DNA from: Clostridiales bacterium
GTDB lineage: Bacteria > Bacillota > Clostridia > Oscillospirales > Acutalibacteraceae
Reading direction: 5' to 3'
NCBI GenBank assembly: GCA_012522615.1
Contig: JAAYKB010000167.1
Span: forward strand, 1 to 17,383
DNA length: 17,383 bases
Made by a program: the position numbers and the translations under genes. This document shows positions 14,303-17,383 of this stretch, piece by piece. How positions within the stretch are numbered: the first letter of the stretch is position 1; each line of letters starts with the position of its first letter. The notes under the pieces are model-generated. The model searched no databases. It saw only the letters and a program-made list of their open reading frames with translations, and was not told the origin of the DNA.

Positions 14303-15124
14303 TTATTCGTCAAGAGCGCGCTGCAGCCAGATTGCCCCGATGTCCATTGCGTTGTAAAGGCCCTTCTTCTCGGTTTTTTTGGATATCCTGTCCTTCATAC
14401 GCAAATCCGGGTCGGTGGAGAGAAGCTGCACCTGAACCTTATCGGCAACCGTCATGTCCCCGACTTCCTTTGTCGAGAGAATCTGCAGCATCACAACATA
14501 CTTGTCGCTCATATTCCCGTAGTAAAGCACATTGCCGGAACGCACAAGAGGTTTTCCCTTATAAAGCAGAAATTCCTGTTTCTTATCCTTTTTCTTGGCT
14601 CCCTGCCCCTGCTTGCCGCCTGCGCTCTTTTTGCCGTCATCGGCCTTGCGTGCTTTTGCTTTACTCTCTTTATCCGCCTTGGCGTCTTTAACCTCTTTGG
14701 TCGCTTTGGTATCTTTATTCTCTTTAGCCTCTTTACCTGCTTTGGTATCTTTGGTTTCCTTTGCTGCTTTGGTATCTTTGGTTTCCTTTGCTGTTTTGAT
14801 ATCTTTGGTTTCCTTGGCCGCTTTGGCTTCTTTACCGGTCTTAGCCTCTTTGCTCTCCTTGGCCGCTTTGGCTTCTTTACCGGTCTTAGCCTCTTTGCTC
14901 TCCTTGGCCGCTTTGGCTTCTTTATCGGTCTTAGCCTCTTTGCTCTCCTTGGCCGCCTTTGTCTCTTTTTTCTCCCCTGTAGTTTTTGTCACTTTGGCCT
15001 CTCCGCTTTCTTTATTTGCCTTGGTTACCTTTGTCTCTTTATTCGATTTGCTCTCTTTAGTCACCTTTTCACCATCTTTAGCAGTCTCAGCCTTCGGCTT
15101 GCTGTTCTTATCCTTTTCCGCCAC
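14303..15124 (-). CDS. lysine-rich tandem-repeat protein with a conserved C-terminal domain
   Basis: Function unknown. Residues 1 to about 180 are almost entirely Lys, Glu, Ala, Thr, Ser and Asp, strongly positive and without hydrophobic residues beyond the first few. They include three near-perfect 15-residue repeats (KESKEAKTGKEAKAA type) and three 9-residue KETKDTKAA-type repeats. The tail resembles histone-H1-like or LEA-like segments, so it may bind nucleic acid or stay disordered. The last 90 residues are different: a folded-looking domain with YKGKPLVRSGNVLYYG, DKYVVMLQIL, DKVQVQLLSTDPDL and AMDIGAIWLQRAL. To my recollection this is a small domain of unknown role found in many Clostridia. 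The start is taken as GTG at 15122-15124, since AAAGGA lies 8 bases upstream; the ATG at 15133 directly abuts that site. A terminator follows. Confidence 0.8.
   Translation of the reverse strand: MAEKDKNSKPKAETAKDGEKVTKESKSNKETKVTKANKESGEAKVTKTTGEKKETKAAKESKEAKTDKEAKAAKESKEAKTGKEAKAAKESKEAKTGKEAKAAKETKDIKTAKETKDTKAAKETKDTKAGKEAKENKDTKATKEVKDAKADKESKAKARKADDGKKSAGGKQGQGAKKKDKKQEFLLYKGKPLVRSGNVLYYGNMSDKYVVMLQILSTKEVGDMTVADKVQVQLLSTDPDLRMKDRISKKTEKKGLYNAMDIGAIWLQRALDE
14733..14813 (-). repeat. three 27-base coding tandem repeats
   Basis: Units at 14733-14759, 14760-14786 and 14787-14813 on the plus strand are nearly identical, with variation at the start of the first copy and a few bases in the third. 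Each encodes a nine-residue KETKDTKAA-like unit of the lysine-rich protein. The unit length is a multiple of three, so copy changes keep the reading frame. Confidence 0.85.
14814..14948 (-). repeat. three 45-base coding tandem repeats
   Basis: Units at 14814-14858, 14859-14903 and 14904-14948. The first two are identical as read and the third differs by a single base, which changes a Gly codon to Asp in the protein; a fourth partial copy starts at 14949. Each encodes 15 residues of the lysine-rich protein. Such near-identity at the DNA level points to recent duplication or ongoing homogenisation. Confidence 0.92.
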
Positions 15125-15239
15125 TACAACCATCCTTTCCCGCCAAAGCGTTACGAACCAATATCGTAAATCAGTATAATCAACAACGGCAATTTTAACA
15201 CATTTAACGGTTTCTGTAAAGCCCGTTAGATTTAGATAT

Positions 15240-15289
15240 TAGGAGCTAGGTACTAGATGCCAGCCCCCGGTTCCCAGCTCCTATCTCCT
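15240..15289. repeat. phased 7-base degenerate repeat with inverted ends
   Basis: From 15241 the bases fall into consecutive heptamers: AGGAGCT, AGGTACT, AGATGCC, AGCCCCC, GGTTCCC, AGCTCCT, ATCTCCT. The outer units are inverted copies, so TAGGAGCT (15240-15247) pairs with AGCTCCTA (15276-15283). It sits 6 bases after the stop codon of the diguanylate cyclase gene and could act as a 3' stem-loop of that transcript. No U-run follows. It resembles short heptamer repeats I recall from other clostridial intergenic regions. Confidence 0.6.
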
Positions 15290-15294
15290 ATCAT

Positions 15295-16836
15295 TCATTC
15301 TTGTTTCTTATATATAGTGGTTTGGTTTCTGCCGTTGTATTTGGATTTATAAAGCGCGTCATCCGCACAGCTGATCAGCTCGTCCAGGCTCTGACGATGA
15401 TTTTCCAGCTCGGCAACCCCCAAACTGACTGTCACATGTATTTTCTGTCCGTTATACTCAAAATCCATCTGTTCTGTTTTTATCCGGAAATCTTCTGCTT
15501 TTGCATAAGCTTCATCAGAACCGGAATCCGGCATGACGATAGAAAACTCCTCTCCGCCAAGCCTGCCTATGATGTCGTTCTCTCGGGACAGGGACTTCAT
15601 AAGATCCGATACCGCCCGAATGACCCCATCACCGCAGCTATGTCCGTATTTGTCATTGATACTCTTAAATTCATCAATATCCGCCATAATCACAGAGTAA
15701 TGCTCGCCATAGAGCTTAGCCTGTTCTATCGCTGCCTGTGCCTGTTCCACAAAGTATCTGCGGTTATAAAGTCCGCTCAGCTGGTCATAACGTGCCATCA
15801 CCAAAAGCTTACGGTTAATCAGCTCCCGCTCCGTCACATCCTCCATGGCAAGCAGAATACCGACCGTTTCTTTTTTGCTGCGGATTTCTTTAGGAGCGAC
15901 AGACATAAATCTTTCTTTCCCTTCAACCGTAAATTCAAAGGTTCCCTCTTTTCTGTTCATAACGCATTCGACTACCCCGGGATGGTTTTTTAGCAATTCA
16001 TCCAGCTTACCCTTCTTGAGAGTCGCATTCATCCAGCTAAAGAACCCTATACTCGCCGGGTTATAATCCATAACCTGCAAATTCTTGTTCAAAATAATCA
16101 AACCGTTATGGCTGTCCTCAAACACCCTTTCTCTTGCCATAAGCTTGATCTCAAGAAAATTGTACCAGGTTAAAGCGATATTGATTAACAGAACACAGAG
16201 TGGAAGTGCAAGCGCTGTGTAATCTATCCCGATATTTCCGAGATTTATGACTCCCAATACCATGGCTGCATAGGGAAGCACGGTCGACAGCAAAAACAGT
16301 CGGAACTGAATTTTTTCCTCATTGCTGCTTTTAACGTAACGCCGGTAATAAAAACCGGTACAAAAAATCAAGCATATTAATACATAGCCTATATGAACAT
16401 AGTACCATGGTCCTTTGGTAAGGAGCATCATCTGTGTTCCCCCAAATTCCCTCAGCTCGATTTTGGTATAATATAAGTAGTGGAATCCATTGGTCAATCG
16501 AAAACCGAAAGTCAGTATCGGTATTATAAAAATCAATACAAACTTCCACTTCCATAAACCCTTTGTATGACCTGTATAGAGCATACTCATGATAAGCCAC
16601 AGCGCAGGAAAAAACGGAATGCCGAAATACTGAATCTGGTTCCAAAACAACATCTCGCTCAGGGTTTCCGAATTTATCTCCATAAGATATCCCATAAGAT
16701 AGATATCAAGCGACAGGCTAAGCAGCCCTAAAGCCCTAGCAAATCCGGATTTCCCTCTGTATAAAGAATAAACAAACGTGATTGAAAGAAACAAAACCCC
16801 GACAAACAGGTATAAAGTTAAGATTTTTGCAACCAT
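15295..16836 (-). CDS. membrane diguanylate cyclase (7TM-PAS-GGDEF)
   Basis: Makes c-di-GMP from two GTP. Of the 513 residues, 1 to about 228 hold some seven hydrophobic segments, matching the 7TM sensor region found at the N-terminus of some histidine kinases and cyclases. A PAS-like domain follows (about 233-338; DSHNGLIILNKNLQVMDYNPA at its start and MEDVTEREL at its end), then GGDEF (about 345-510). The GGDEF domain looks active: DIDEFKSINDKYGH (386-399) and GGEEF (427-431). An RxxD inhibitory site, REND (418-421), stands five residues before it, so product feedback is expected. GAGGA lies 6 bases before the ATG. The gene is clearly more AT-rich than the genes at 1-15100, and its direct upstream neighbour is also a GGDEF gene. 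The sensed signal is unknown. Confidence 0.92.
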   Translation of the reverse strand: MVAKILTLYLFVGVLFLSITFVYSLYRGKSGFARALGLLSLSLDIYLMGYLMEINSETLSEMLFWNQIQYFGIPFFPALWLIMSMLYTGHTKGLWKWKFVLIFIIPILTFGFRLTNGFHYLYYTKIELREFGGTQMMLLTKGPWYYVHIGYVLICLIFCTGFYYRRYVKSSNEEKIQFRLFLLSTVLPYAAMVLGVINLGNIGIDYTALALPLCVLLINIALTWYNFLEIKLMARERVFEDSHNGLIILNKNLQVMDYNPASIGFFSWMNATLKKGKLDELLKNHPGVVECVMNRKEGTFEFTVEGKERFMSVAPKEIRSKKETVGILLAMEDVTERELINRKLLVMARYDQLSGLYNRRYFVEQAQAAIEQAKLYGEHYSVIMADIDEFKSINDKYGHSCGDGVIRAVSDLMKSLSRENDIIGRLGGEEFSIVMPDSGSDEAYAKAEDFRIKTEQMDFEYNGQKIHVTVSLGVAELENHRQSLDELISCADDALYKSKYNGRNQTTIYKKQE

Positions 16837-16891
16837 ATATAATCCTCGATTTCACACTTATTTTCACAATTTATATATTGGCCGAGCCGCC

Positions 16892-16922
16892 CTCCGACGT
16901 TTGGCATCATCTGCCGCCGGAG
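16892..16922 (-). other. hairpin between the two GGDEF genes
   Basis: Minus strand: CTCCGGCG (16922-16915) pairs with CGTCGGAG (16899-16892) through eight pairs including one G-U, with an inner GCA/TGC stem. The surrounding gap (16837-17012) is otherwise AT-rich and I see no gene or clear promoter in it. It could be the end of the upstream transcript or part of the leader of the 7TM cyclase gene. I looked for the c-di-GMP riboswitch motifs and did not find them. Confidence 0.35.
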
Positions 16923-17012
16923 TTCTGAATGGTCTTATTTTCAATCTTTGTCATAAATGCTGCGCACTCAAGGTGAAGCTATAGGCTCATCCCGATGTCT
17001 TGGCTGTATTTT

Positions 17013-17383
17013 TCATTTGTCCGTGTTTGGCTCCGCGCACACTTTGTTCCGTCCCGAGCGCTTAGCAGCATAAACGGCCTTATCGGCTTGATCGATTACA
17101 TTTTCATAATTTTTGATTTGTTCTTCGCCGCAGTAAGCAACACCGATACTGACGGTAGTGCTATGCCCGTCAATATCTGTGCCTTGCACAGCAATCCGCA
17201 GACTTTCTGCGATGGAAAACAGTTCTTTCTCGCCGTATCCATATGCTATTGCCACGAATTCCTCGCCGCCGTAGCGATAGAAATGCATCCGGAAATTCTG
17301 TGAGAATTTTGCAAATACTTCTCCCAATCTACTCAGATATTTGTCACCTGCGGCGTGGCCGTAAGTGTCGTTAAAGTCTTTGA
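17013..17383 (-). CDS. GGDEF-domain protein, C-terminal part (cut by window edge)
   Basis: Second probable diguanylate cyclase. Only the last 122 residues are visible; the frame stays open to base 17383, so the start and any sensor domain lie outside. The visible portion is most of a GGDEF domain: KDFNDTYGHAAGD near its beginning, RYGGEEF as the active-site loop, then VSIGVAY and ADKAVYAAKRSGRNKV near the C-terminus. No RxxD inhibitory site precedes GGEEF (the positions are Asn and Met), unlike the neighbour at 15295-16836. The first metal-binding aspartate would lie just outside the window. The C-terminal tail is short and ends in PNTDK. The gap to the next gene is 176 bases. An internal TTG could be mistaken for a start, but the domain extends well upstream of it. 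Confidence 0.88.
   Translation of the reverse strand, partial: KDFNDTYGHAAGDKYLSRLGEVFAKFSQNFRMHFYRYGGEEFVAIAYGYGEKELFSIAESLRIAVQGTDIDGHSTTVSIGVAYCGEEQIKNYENVIDQADKAVYAAKRSGRNKVCAEPNTDK

Noticed and set aside
14733..14948. Regularly spaced repeats that could suggest a CRISPR array
   Set aside because: The copies are directly adjacent without unique spacers, the unit lengths are multiples of three and they lie in frame inside a coding region.
14595..15179. Long plus-strand frame giving a Leu/Ala/Ser-rich, seemingly membrane-like protein
   Set aside because: It is the antisense reading of the lysine-rich repeats (CTT, GCC and TCT runs). The repeats explain the whole pattern, and there is no ribosome site or promoter for it.
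16837..17012. A c-di-GMP riboswitch in front of the 7TM cyclase gene
   Set aside because: I looked on the minus strand for the conserved type I core and type II motifs and found neither; only an ordinary hairpin is present.
17013..17327. A complete small 104-residue GGDEF protein starting at an internal TTG
   Set aside because: The same frame continues to the window edge and encodes the upstream KDFNDTYGHAAGD part of the domain, so this is the end of a larger gene.

Overview
The window looks like chromosomal DNA of an anaerobic, Gram-positive member of the Clostridia, most probably an Oscillospiraceae/Ruminococcaceae-type organism. Supporting points are the order gdpP-rplI-dnaB-tilS, an RNase J, a DUF4830-type protein, a NifS/IscU-like pair, AGGAGG-like ribosome binding sites and several GTG starts. 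The lineage is inferred from gene content and sequence style, not from a search.

Layout. Bases 1-6294 are a minus-strand housekeeping block, transcribed from right to left: rnj (RNase J, GTG start, basic N-terminal tail), gdpP (c-di-AMP phosphodiesterase, with its own promoter and a structured leader), rplI, dnaB and the N-terminal part of tilS, which runs off the left edge. Bases 6295-6688 hold no gene but several stable hairpins. A minus-strand gene at 6689-9019 encodes a sugar-phosphate nucleotidyltransferase fused to a phosphomannomutase-like domain whose active-site motifs look eroded. A divergent plus-strand set follows: rnhA with a good promoter, then nifS-like cysteine desulfurase and iscU-like scaffold, closed by a strong bidirectional terminator. 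The rest is minus strand: an orphan sugar-ABC ATPase (MsmX/UgpC type), an RsuA-family pseudouridine synthase, a membrane-anchored DUF4830-type protein, and a lysine-rich repeat protein ending in a compact conserved domain. The right end is a visibly more AT-rich block with a 7TM-PAS-GGDEF diguanylate cyclase and a second GGDEF gene cut by the window edge.

How the genes fit together. Most of the window is core information processing: replication (DnaB, RNase HI), RNA decay (RNase J), translation (bL9, TilS, RsuA-type enzyme) and Fe-S assembly. Two cyclic-dinucleotide systems are present: c-di-AMP breakdown (GdpP) and c-di-GMP synthesis (two GGDEF proteins). The least explained items are the lysine-rich repeat protein at 14303-15124, a second GGGGH motif inside GdpP, the eroded phosphomannomutase domain, the structured gap 6295-6688, and a phased 7-base repeat at 15241-15289 at the edge of the AT-rich block. 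I see no phage, insertion sequence, CRISPR array, tRNA or rRNA.
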